DNA from: Enteractinococcus helveticum
GTDB taxonomy: Bacteria; Actinomycetota; Actinomycetes; Actinomycetales; Micrococcaceae
Length of the DNA: 64,000 bases
NCBI RefSeq assembly: GCF_001657475.1
Contig: NZ_LXEY01000016.1
Span: 62,001 to 126,000, forward strand
Reading direction: 5' to 3'
The notes below the pieces were generated by a model that was not told the DNA's origin, ran no database searches, and saw nothing but the letters and a program-made list of their open reading frames with translations. Positions 26,229-34,360 of the stretch are shown here, in pieces (the first letter of the stretch is position 1; each line of letters begins with the position of its first letter). The position numbers were made by a program, and so were the translations under genes.

Positions 26229-27461
26229 ATGGAATTTGTAGGGACAGCCGTTATTTGGCTGATGATGTTATTCGTCGTCATTGGTGCGATCGGTGCGATC
26301 AAGGACGATACCAAGGGTATAGGCCTCGAATTCAAAGAAGGTATTTATTCAATTGGTCCAATCTTCTTACCGGTCGCTGGCATCATGGCGTCCATTCCGT
26401 ATCTGTCACAGTTCGTGGAAGCGATTACGGGCCGAATCTTTGCATTCATGGGTGCCGATCAAGCCATGGCAGCTGGAGCTCTAATCGCCGGTGACATGGG
26501 CGGATACAATCTTGCGAACGTCCTGGCGGAATCGCACGGCGCCTGGATCATGGCGAGCGCAACAGCTTTCATGTCGGGTTCCACTATTGTGTTCTCGATT
26601 CCAGTTGGTTTGGCCATGCTGGAGAAACGACATCACCGCTACCTTGCTCTCGGCGTGATGTCCGGGGTGTTGACGATTCCAATCGGAGTCTTTTTCACCA
26701 CCCTAATCTTGAAGGTCACCCAGACGCGGTTACGCAGTGAAATCAATACAACCGGTGAATCAGACCAGGTTTTTGAACTCTCGTGGGGCGAGATTATCGC
26801 CAACCTCATCCCGATCGTTATTTTTGTTGTCGCTCTTGCACTTCTACTCAGACTGGCAACTGACTTTATGATCAAAGCGTTCCTAATCTTTGGCAAAGTT
26901 CTTGATACCGCGCTGAAGGTGGTGTTAGCCCTAGTCATTGTCGAATACTTCACCGGCATCCTTTCCACCATTTTGGGCGGCTGGGGTTTCGATCCGATCA
27001 TTGCAGATGAAGAAGACCAATTCCGTGCGCTCGAAATCGCAGGTGCTATCGGCATCATGCTTGCCGGAGCGTTCCCACTGGTTTATGTCATTCGTAAATA
27101 CCTCGCCGTGCCTCTGGATGGGGTCGGCAAGCGGATAGGGATGAGCTCAGAAGGCATGGCCGGAGTCTTAGCGGCATCGGCAAATATTCTAGCTATGTTC
27201 CGGTTAATTCCCACTATGCCACCAAGAGATCGCGTCATAGCTATCGCTTTTTCCGTTTGTGCAGCCTTCACATTTGGTGATCACCTGGCATTCATGGCGA
27301 ACTTCCAACCCAACATGGTGGTTCCGCTGGTAGTTTCCAAGCTGGTAGCCGGTGTTATAGCAATGCTCTTGGCACTGTGGTTAGCCGTACCAAAAGCGTT
27401 GAAGCTGGCCGAACAGTACAAACATGAAGAAGAGGAAGCGAAAAAGAAAGTCGAAGCCTAA
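26229..27461 (+). CDS. eutH: EutH-family permease (ethanolamine-type)
   Basis: 410 residues, about eleven hydrophobic segments and a charged Glu/Lys tail. It matches EutH by several blocks: LIAGDMGGYNLA, the SGSTIVFSIPVGLAMLE segment, YLALGVMSGVLTIPIG, and FTFGDHLAFMANF near the end. EutH in enterobacteria imports ethanolamine for the B12-dependent eut pathway, but no eutBC ammonia lyase or microcompartment gene is present. The neighbours are an oxidase and an aminoaldehyde dehydrogenase, which would allow an oxidative route instead. The start follows GGAGG, 30 nt after the oxidase gene; a hairpin terminator closes the operon. Confidence 0.88.
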   Translation: MEFVGTAVIWLMMLFVVIGAIGAIKDDTKGIGLEFKEGIYSIGPIFLPVAGIMASIPYLSQFVEAITGRIFAFMGADQAMAAGALIAGDMGGYNLANVLAESHGAWIMASATAFMSGSTIVFSIPVGLAMLEKRHHRYLALGVMSGVLTIPIGVFFTTLILKVTQTRLRSEINTTGESDQVFELSWGEIIANLIPIVIFVVALALLLRLATDFMIKAFLIFGKVLDTALKVVLALVIVEYFTGILSTILGGWGFDPIIADEEDQFRALEIAGAIGIMLAGAFPLVYVIRKYLAVPLDGVGKRIGMSSEGMAGVLAASANILAMFRLIPTMPPRDRVIAIAFSVCAAFTFGDHLAFMANFQPNMVVPLVVSKLVAGVIAMLLALWLAVPKALKLAEQYKHEEEEAKKKVEA

Positions 27462-27471
27462 TAACGATGCG

Positions 27472-27515
27472 GTGGCCAGTTCCTGTTTACGCACTCAGAG
27501 GCAGGAACTGGCCAC
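27472..27515 (+). terminator. Terminator after the eutH-like gene
   Basis: A perfect 14-bp stem GTGGCCAGTTCCTG (27472-27485) pairs with 27502-27515. No T-run. Confidence 0.75.
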
Positions 27516-27589
27516 TACCTAGTTAATAACTACTTGTTGCCCACATTCCGAATGATCGTCTCAAGAATCTGTGAAGGTATGGTACCGGT

Positions 27590-29098
27590 ATGAGCCCTTC
27601 AAAAAAGCTTCATTCGGAAGTTGCTACCTCTGGCAATTTGGCAATCGTGAGCCAATTGCACGTCCCCATGAAGCCATCTTCAAGATCGAGCGCAGTGGAA
27701 CACCAACTCCGCACCGGCATTGGTATCGGCGTTCTTGAAGCGGGAACCCGGTTACCGAACGAGCAGATAATGGCTCGGCACATGGGTGTTTCGGCCCTTA
27801 CGTTCCGTCAAGCCCTGGATAGATTACGTGAAGCAAGGCTCGTCAGTACCCGTCCCGGACGCGGCGGCGGTACCTTTATCAGCGCCTCATTATCCGCCTT
27901 GGAACAACTATCCCAACAAGCTCTATCTGATATTTCCTTAGCAAAAATCGCAGACCTGGGCCATTCAGTTTCCGAACTGCACGCATCAGCTGCACGCCTA
28001 GCTGCTCAGCGTCGCGATGACATCGATATCAATGAACTCCGGCTGAGCGCTGATCGTTTGCTTGAACCAATGACCGCGATTGAACGTCGTCGGGCCAGCA
28101 CGCTTTATGTCATCACGATCGCCCGCATTGCGCGATCAGAGACGCTTTTAGCAGCTCTGGTTCCATTGATAGGAGAGTTCCAACTTTTGGCATGGACCGA
28201 TGAAGCCAACGGTCTCATTGCCGAATTGAATCATGCAGCCCAGCAAACAGTAGATGCTATCCTTCGTGCCGCACATGACGAGGCTGCGGAAGCCGCCAGG
28301 AAACACCTACAACTTATAGCCCGACAGATTGTCCGAGAACGCTCCCTGTTATTTGCCACTCGTGTCACCCAAGATGATTTATCTCCTCAAGCAGCGTTTC
28401 ATGAATTGCTGGGACATATTCAACAGATACGAGCCAGCCTCCAGAACGGCTGCCAGCGACTGATCGAACTTGAAGCGCCCAGATACGCCAGAGCAGAACC
28501 CTCCGACGAGATTGATGCGATTCTCAAAAATATCGCAAGCCAGAACAACACGCTGCTTCGGGGCGCCGGTATAGCCTACGCGCCGGGGATGTTGGAAGAT
28601 AGCCGTTTGTGGATGGACTGGTGGGATAGCGATTACGGCCTCGACCTCACATTTAAATCTCACGACTTTAATGCGCGTTCGCTGCAGTACTACGACTACG
28701 AACACATGCGTTGGTTTACCGAACCACTTCGCACTGGCAAATTTTCAGTAATAGGACCGTACCTTGATCGAGGCGGTATCGAGACTTCTACGATTACCGT
28801 CTCACTTCCAATTACCGAAGGAGCCTATGCCGGGTGCGTGCTCGGCGCAGATCTGCATATACCCGGGATCGAAGAAATCTTGCTGAGCAAGAGCAAAGCC
28901 ACTGCTCATGACCATATTTTGGTTACCGATGCCAAGCGCGTGCTTGTATCAACCAGCCCTGTAGCAATGCACGGGGCACTGCTCGAGCCATCCTGTACTG
29001 GCCAGCTGACAGTCGTAGCTCAGGAAAATGGTCACCCGCTAACGCACTGGCAATTACTCACTGCTGCAGGGAACGACAATCAAACTCCGAGACAATAA
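27590..29098 (+). CDS. GntR regulator with C-terminal Cache (PDC) sensor domain
   Basis: A 502-residue one-component regulator. Residues 35-105 form a GntR winged helix (LPNEQIMARHMGVSALTFRQ, then PGRGGGTFI). Residues 110-260 are helical and FCD-like. Residues about 320-490 resemble a PDC/Cache ligand domain: WMDWWDS, MRWFTEPLRTGKFSVIGPY, STITVSLPI and GCVLGADLHI. Cache domains are normally extracellular sensors; here no membrane segment is seen, so it would sense a small ligand in the cytosol. It directly follows the eutH operon terminator on the same strand and is the obvious regulator of that operon. A second in-frame ATG at 27668 is possible. Confidence 0.85.
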   Translation: MSPSKKLHSEVATSGNLAIVSQLHVPMKPSSRSSAVEHQLRTGIGIGVLEAGTRLPNEQIMARHMGVSALTFRQALDRLREARLVSTRPGRGGGTFISASLSALEQLSQQALSDISLAKIADLGHSVSELHASAARLAAQRRDDIDINELRLSADRLLEPMTAIERRRASTLYVITIARIARSETLLAALVPLIGEFQLLAWTDEANGLIAELNHAAQQTVDAILRAAHDEAAEAARKHLQLIARQIVRERSLLFATRVTQDDLSPQAAFHELLGHIQQIRASLQNGCQRLIELEAPRYARAEPSDEIDAILKNIASQNNTLLRGAGIAYAPGMLEDSRLWMDWWDSDYGLDLTFKSHDFNARSLQYYDYEHMRWFTEPLRTGKFSVIGPYLDRGGIETSTITVSLPITEGAYAGCVLGADLHIPGIEEILLSKSKATAHDHILVTDAKRVLVSTSPVAMHGALLEPSCTGQLTVVAQENGHPLTHWQLLTAAGNDNQTPRQ

Positions 29099-29123
29099 CT
29101 CAATTGCCCGTGCAACGTCGTCG

Positions 29124-30614
29124 TTATTTTTCCTTTGACTCGGCTGTTGGACGGCCCAGCGGGAATTTGCCGCGCAGGCCCAGGAATTCCACGGTTTTGC
29201 CGCGTTGGGTGTAGCGTTCGTTAATTGCATCCAGAGTGGCGGCGGTCGAGTGGTCCCAGATGTTGGCTTGGCGCAGATCGATGACGACGTGGATGGGGTC
29301 CAGGGCGTATTCGAACTGGTTGGCCAGGTCGTGAGATGAGGCGAAGAACAACTGGCCGGTGACCAGGTAGGTGGCTTTGGTTTCGGCCTCATCGATGCTG
29401 CGAGAGACCTTGGCGAAGTGGGACACGCGACGGACGAAGGCGATCATGGCGGCCAGCACTCCCAGACCCACGCCGACGGCCAGGTTGCCGGTGACGACGG
29501 TTGGGACCACGGTGATGAGCATGACCAGGGTTTCGGATTTTGGCATGTTCTTCAGGGTGCGCGGGGCGATTGAGTGCCATTCGAAGGTTGCATACGAGAC
29601 GTAGACCATGACGGCGACGAGCACAGCCATGGGCATCAGACCGACGATGTCACCTAAGCCGATGGCCAGGATGAGCAGGAAGACGCCGGCGACGAAGGTC
29701 GAGATGCGGGTGCGGGCTCCGGAGGCGCGCACGTTGATCATGGTTTGGCCGATCATCGCGCAGCCGCCCATGCCGCCGAAGAATCCGGCCAGCATGTTGG
29801 AGGCACCCTGGCCAATGGATTCGCGGGTTTTATTCGAACCGGTGTCGGTGATGTTGTCGACCAGTTGCGCCGTCATCAACGATTCCAGCAGGCCGACCAC
29901 GGCCATGGCCAGTGCTGCCGGGAAGATGATTTCCAGGGTTTCCAGGTTGAAGGGGACATCCGGGATGAAGAAGAATGGCAGTTCGCTGGGCAGTTCGCCT
30001 TTATCTGCCACGGTGGGGACATTGATGTTGAAGATGATGACGATCAGGGTGACGACGACGATGGCAACCAGTGCCGACGGGACGACTTCGGTGACTTTGG
30101 GCCACAGGAAGATGATGGCCAAGCCGAGGGCGAATAGCGGGTAGACGGCCCAGGGCACGTCGATCAGATCGGGTAGTTGGGCGATAAAGATGAGGATTGC
30201 CAGGGCGTTGACGAAGCCGGTCATGACCGATTGCGGGATGAACTTCATGAGTTTGGCAACGCCGACGACGCCGAGCACAATCTGTAAGATGCCGGCCAGA
30301 ATTACGGTGGCAAACAGGTATTGGATCCCGTGCGATGCCACAATTGGTGCGATGACGAGGGCGGTCGCGGCGGTGGCCGCGGAGATCATTGCGGGGCGTC
30401 CGCCGAGAAACGAGATCGAGATGGCCATGATGCCGGCCGCGTAGAGTCCGACTTTGGGATCGACGTCGGCGATGAGGGCAAACGCGATGGCCTCGGGAAT
30501 CAATGCGAGCGCGACCACCAGACCGGCCAGGATTTCCGTGCGCATCCAGGCTGGTCGTTTGAAGGTTTCGCGAACGGATTGGCGTAAGGCAGGCGTAACC
30601 GTCGCCGCGGACAT
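29124..30614 (-). CDS. SulP/SLC26-family anion transporter with STAS domain
   Basis: A 496-residue protein. The N-terminal 380 residues contain 10-12 membrane segments, with the family signature LALIPEAIAFALIADVDPKVGLYAA cut between TM1 and TM2 and the GGMGGCAMIGQTMINV block. The C-terminal 100 residues form a STAS domain (LFFASSHDLANQF, VVIDLRQANIWDHSTAATLDA). Homologues move bicarbonate (BicA), sulfate or dicarboxylates, and the substrate cannot be told here. ATG 30614 follows AGAGGTG. Monocistronic, followed by the converging GntR-Cache gene. Confidence 0.93.
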   Translation of the reverse strand: MSAATVTPALRQSVRETFKRPAWMRTEILAGLVVALALIPEAIAFALIADVDPKVGLYAAGIMAISISFLGGRPAMISAATAATALVIAPIVASHGIQYLFATVILAGILQIVLGVVGVAKLMKFIPQSVMTGFVNALAILIFIAQLPDLIDVPWAVYPLFALGLAIIFLWPKVTEVVPSALVAIVVVTLIVIIFNINVPTVADKGELPSELPFFFIPDVPFNLETLEIIFPAALAMAVVGLLESLMTAQLVDNITDTGSNKTRESIGQGASNMLAGFFGGMGGCAMIGQTMINVRASGARTRISTFVAGVFLLILAIGLGDIVGLMPMAVLVAVMVYVSYATFEWHSIAPRTLKNMPKSETLVMLITVVPTVVTGNLAVGVGLGVLAAMIAFVRRVSHFAKVSRSIDEAETKATYLVTGQLFFASSHDLANQFEYALDPIHVVIDLRQANIWDHSTAATLDAINERYTQRGKTVEFLGLRGKFPLGRPTAESKEK

Positions 30615-30745
30615 AAAGCACCTCTGGAGTAGATTCTTGGATCAGACCACACATCGACACGCGTGGTAGGGGAACATCCGCATTCTACCGAGGTTTAGGG
30701 TGGGGTGGCACTGCGTCCTACCCGCTTGGCTCTGGAGGTGGCTGG

Positions 30746-31127
30746 TTAAGCATCCCAGGTGGCATAAGGTGCGTAGTCGTCAGATAACGCATTGAGTAAG
30801 TTTTCAACCTGGCCTTCGGAGACCGCTTCCATCAACACCGAAAACGCTGCGTGCATGCGGGTTTGGCTTTCCTGCAGGGAGCAGCCCAAATGTTTGGCAA
30901 CCCGGGACCATGTCTGCTGTGTCGAAGCGTTCTTTGGTCGCTGGTACATCGGTGGTTAGCACCTGGCCCAGCTCTTTGGCTAATTGGGTGGCAAAGTCCT
31001 CGCGTTCATCTTTGAGATCCCGTAGTGCAAGCGTTTCCAGTAGTGCGATAACGGTGTCGTGGGCTTCCTGGAATGAATCCAGTTCGGCACGTTCTTGCAC
31101 CCGTTCGACAATTTCGGTGGTCTGCAT
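30746..31127 (-). pseudogene. DUF2267 gene broken by a frameshift
   Basis: ATG 31127 follows AAGGAGC. The first frame encodes MQTTEIVERVQERAEL onward to FDTADMV and then runs into unrelated sequence. The remainder, SRVAKHLGCSLQESQTRMHA to APYATWDA, continues in another frame to a stop at 30746. Compared with the intact paralogue at 18895-19278 (EEFVTRVGSRLELSES), the junction near 30901-30911 fits a 2-nt deletion (or +1 insertion) around a CCCGGG run. It may be a true lesion or a sequencing error. Both halves are otherwise well conserved, so any inactivation is recent. Confidence 0.8.
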
Positions 31128-31256
31128 GGTGTTGCTCCTTGAAAATGCGATTGGGTGGATGGACGTTACGATTCCATGGTGAGCAGATGCTGTCACCTAT
31201 TGGTAACAGGTGCTGATTTCTGGTGAGACCGATGTGGAAACGCGTAGTCTGAGCAG

Positions 31257-31754
31257 ATGACCGAACAAACGCAATACCCCCAGCGGGTCCACGAAATCGA
31301 TACCGGGCCTTTCACTATCAGTTACCGGGTGCACGTCGATGCATCCGTTGATCAATTGTGGTCGCTGGCTGTAAATCCACACCGACATCACGAGTTGGAC
31401 GGCGGCGGATCGCTGACGAACCAGGTCAGCGGCCCCGAAACCCTCACCGAAGGGGACACGTTTAACATCTGGATGCGACAATTCGGGGTGCCCTACACCC
31501 TGAAGATGCGAGTCCTCATCGCTGACCCGCACCGTGAGATTGCGTGGCAGCATCCCGCCAAACTCGTGTGGGCTTGGACATTTGAACCCACCGACGACGG
31601 CACCTGGGTCACCGAAACCTTCGACTATCGGCAGGTCAGCCCGCTGATGCTGCGGTTGTGGAAAGCAGTGGACCTGTTCAATCACAATGCGCACAATATC
31701 CGTGCAACACTGCAGGGTCTACAAGGCCACTACGCCAAGGGTTCACATGACTGA
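31257..31754 (+). CDS. SRPBCC (START/Bet v1-fold) protein
   Basis: A 165-residue ligand-binding fold of the polyketide cyclase/dehydrase type. It starts with ISYRVHVDASVDQLWSLAVNPHRH and ends with a long C-terminal helix (LRLWKAVDLFNHNAHNIRATLQGL). ITWQHP-like EIAWQHPAKLVWAWTFEP and TWVTETFDY strands are the usual middle signature. The ligand is unknown. It overlaps the following LOG-family gene by 8 nt, indicating co-translation, though no functional link between these families is established. Confidence 0.85.
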   Translation: MTEQTQYPQRVHEIDTGPFTISYRVHVDASVDQLWSLAVNPHRHHELDGGGSLTNQVSGPETLTEGDTFNIWMRQFGVPYTLKMRVLIADPHREIAWQHPAKLVWAWTFEPTDDGTWVTETFDYRQVSPLMLRLWKAVDLFNHNAHNIRATLQGLQGHYAKGSHD

Positions 31755-32343
31755 GCCACGGCAAATCCGTCGCATCACGGTGTTCACCGGATCACGCCAC
31801 GGCAACAGTGACGCTTATGTTCAAGCCGTGGAAGCCTTCGCAACCACACTTGCTGATCACGGGTACGGCGTCGTATTTGGCGGCGGCAACGTGGGGTTAA
31901 TGGGTGTGTTGGCCGATACGGTCCTAGCATCTGGTGGCGAAGTCACCGGTATTATGCCCAAATCGTTGACGACCGTGGAGATTCCACACCCGAAGCTGAC
32001 CACGCTGGAGATTGTGCCGAATATGCACATCCGCAAAGAGCGCATGGCCAACCTCGGTGATGCGTTCGTTGCCCTACCGGGCGGAGCCGGCACGCTCGAG
32101 GAACTCTTCGAAGCCTGGACCTGGCAACAGTTAGGCATCCACACAAAACCGGTCGCGCTGCTCAATGTAGCAGGGTTCTGGGATCCACTCCTTGCCATGA
32201 TCGATCACATGGCCGCTCAAGGCTTCATGCGCACAGAATTTACCGACGCGCTCATCGTAGAAAGTGAACCAGCGGCACTGCTTGCTGCGCTGGCATCCTG
32301 GAAACCTCCCAAGCATCCGTGGAAAGACCCACAAATGAGTTAA
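31747..32343 (+). CDS. LOG-family phosphoribohydrolase (TIGR00730)
   Basis: A 198-residue Rossmann-like protein. VFTGSRHGNSD near the N-terminus, VVFGGGNVGLMG and the signature LPGGAGTLEELFEAWTW are diagnostic of the LOG (lonely guy) family, which cleaves ribose-5-phosphate from cytokinin-type or purine nucleotides. ATG 31747 lies inside the end of the SRPBCC gene. In bacteria the physiological role is usually nucleotide 5'-monophosphate hydrolysis rather than hormone production. Confidence 0.9.
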   Translation: MTEPRQIRRITVFTGSRHGNSDAYVQAVEAFATTLADHGYGVVFGGGNVGLMGVLADTVLASGGEVTGIMPKSLTTVEIPHPKLTTLEIVPNMHIRKERMANLGDAFVALPGGAGTLEELFEAWTWQQLGIHTKPVALLNVAGFWDPLLAMIDHMAAQGFMRTEFTDALIVESEPAALLAALASWKPPKHPWKDPQMS

Positions 32344-32400
32344 TTTCGCTACACCCGGTACCGCTATGTGATTCCGAAGGCGTTAAAGAAAGGTACCTCA

Positions 32401-34233
32401 ATGGACCGTTGCGCTTCCTCGCCTCATGACAGAACACTGCCGCAATCGGCTGATACAAAGCCTCGTCTTCTACACAATGTCGTGCGCTGTGGTGTGGCAG
32501 CGCTTAGCATGCTGTGTATTGGACTCAGTTTCCCCGCGCACACCGACGTGGCCACAGGCATCGTTCCGATCGTCACAGATTGTGCGGAGCTCTCCGAGTT
32601 TGAACACCCCTCCACAGCGATCACCTCCGCTACGACAGTGCCCAGCGGAACATTGTCACACCGCGGCAAAGCTATCGCAGAACATTGCCTGGTCACCGGG
32701 ACGATGAATAAGCGCCTCAGCCATGTTGATGGCCAAGAATATGCCATCAGTTTTGAGATGCGGCTGCCGAAAAACTGGAGCGGGCAATACCTCTACCAGG
32801 GCAACGGGGGACTCAATGGCAAAGTCACCACCGCCATCGGTGCTGCAGGCGGCAGTGAAACTGCTTTAGAAATGGGCATGGCTGTCATCAGTTCTGACGC
32901 CGGACACACCGTGAGTCAAAACCCTACCTTCGGTCTTGATCCCCAGGCTCGCCTCGACTACGGATACCAGGCAACAGCAACTCTGACGCCGATGGCCAAG
33001 GCACTGATCAAAACGACGTATGGTTCCAAGCCCGAGTTTTCCTACATGGCTGGCAGTTCAAATGGTGGACGCCACACCATGGTGGGCGCATCACGCTATA
33101 CCAAGGAATACGACGGATTCTTAGCAGTCGCGCCGGGCTTTAATGCTCCCCAAGCGGCTCTGGCACAACTATGGGGTGCTCAGCAATGGGATACGGTGGC
33201 TACAAGCGACCTCAAATCGGCGCTCACTCGCAAGGAACGCCGCCTCATAGCCGACGCGATCCTTCAACAGTGTGATGCGCTTGACGGCCTTGCTGACGGT
33301 ATGGTCTTTGCCAGCGCGCGTTGCCAGGACACTTTCGATGTCACAGAACATGTTCCCACATGTACATCTGATCGCGACGGCAGTTGTTTGACGCAAAAAC
33401 AACAGCGCGTAATCACAGACGTTTTCAACGGTGCCACCACCAGCGACGGCTCTGCAATCTACTCATCGTTTCCCTACGACCCTGGCATGGTCTCTGATGA
33501 TTGGGCATCATGGAAATTCAGTGCTTCCATCAAACGGCACTCCGTAGCAGTCGGCTATGTTTATTCCTCGCCGCCGTATGCTCCTAATCTCAATTCCCTG
33601 CGAGACTTCGTACTGGACCTAGACGTTGATGAAGCAAACAAATCAATCTACGCAGCCTTTGGACAGTATGGCCTCAGCGCGATGGATTTTATGACTCCAC
33701 CGGATTTGAATTACCACAATTTGAAGAGCAGCGGCGGCAAAATGATTGTGCTGCACGGCGCATCCGACGGCCTCTTTTCTATGGAGGCCACGTCTTCGTG
33801 GTACCGCGCACTGCATACCGCTCATGGCGAGGATGTTTCGGACTTCGTTCAATACTACGAGGTGCCCGGCATGACCAACACCCGAGGTGGACCAGCCACA
33901 GATCAACATAACTCATTAACTGCACTGATCAATTGGGTAGAACATGGCATCCAACCCGAGTCGCTGCATGCGTGGGTGAATCCAGCCAATAAATGGTTAC
34001 CCCCTGATTGGGCCCGGAATCGGAGCCGTCCGCTGTGTCCTTATCCGGAGCTTGCCTTCTACACCGCCGGCGACCCAGAAGATGCAACAAGCTTCGAATG
34101 CCAAGCCGCTAAAGAGCCGGCGCTCAACACTCAGCTGCCGTCAAAGAAATCCCTGTCGGGGCTGAAGGAACATGCACTACCGTCTGGCAGCTTCACCATA
34201 AACCACGGGCCGGCAACGTTACATTCACGGTGA
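32401..34233 (+). CDS. Secreted tannase/feruloyl-esterase family hydrolase
   Basis: 610 residues from ATG 32401 after AAAGG. An N-terminal signal segment (about 27-50, GVAALSMLCIGLSFPAHT) precedes a large alpha/beta-hydrolase. The catalytic Ser is in MAGSSNGGRH, the Asp in LHGASDGLF and the His in ATDQHNSL. The calcium-loop motif CDALDGLADGMV is present. Characterised tannases, FaeB and MHETase use a CS-D-HC arrangement in which Cys residues next to Ser and His form a disulfide; here both positions are non-Cys (SS and HN), so that disulfide is absent. Substrate is unknown, probably an aromatic ester. Confidence 0.88.
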   Translation: MDRCASSPHDRTLPQSADTKPRLLHNVVRCGVAALSMLCIGLSFPAHTDVATGIVPIVTDCAELSEFEHPSTAITSATTVPSGTLSHRGKAIAEHCLVTGTMNKRLSHVDGQEYAISFEMRLPKNWSGQYLYQGNGGLNGKVTTAIGAAGGSETALEMGMAVISSDAGHTVSQNPTFGLDPQARLDYGYQATATLTPMAKALIKTTYGSKPEFSYMAGSSNGGRHTMVGASRYTKEYDGFLAVAPGFNAPQAALAQLWGAQQWDTVATSDLKSALTRKERRLIADAILQQCDALDGLADGMVFASARCQDTFDVTEHVPTCTSDRDGSCLTQKQQRVITDVFNGATTSDGSAIYSSFPYDPGMVSDDWASWKFSASIKRHSVAVGYVYSSPPYAPNLNSLRDFVLDLDVDEANKSIYAAFGQYGLSAMDFMTPPDLNYHNLKSSGGKMIVLHGASDGLFSMEATSSWYRALHTAHGEDVSDFVQYYEVPGMTNTRGGPATDQHNSLTALINWVEHGIQPESLHAWVNPANKWLPPDWARNRSRPLCPYPELAFYTAGDPEDATSFECQAAKEPALNTQLPSKKSLSGLKEHALPSGSFTINHGPATLHSR

Positions 34234-34360
34234 CCAACGATACGGATGCGAGCGCAGCAAAAGCAGCGGCACATTTCCTCAGGCGAGAGTGCAGACGGCG
34301 GTTATCCACATTCTGTAACTGTTGCTCCACTGGAGTTCAATGCAATGGTGGAGTTTCGGT

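Noticed and set aside
23420-27461. Classical ethanolamine-utilisation (eut) microcompartment operon
   Set aside because: Only the EutH-type permease is present; no EutBC, shell proteins, EutD, EutJ or cobalamin genes are seen.
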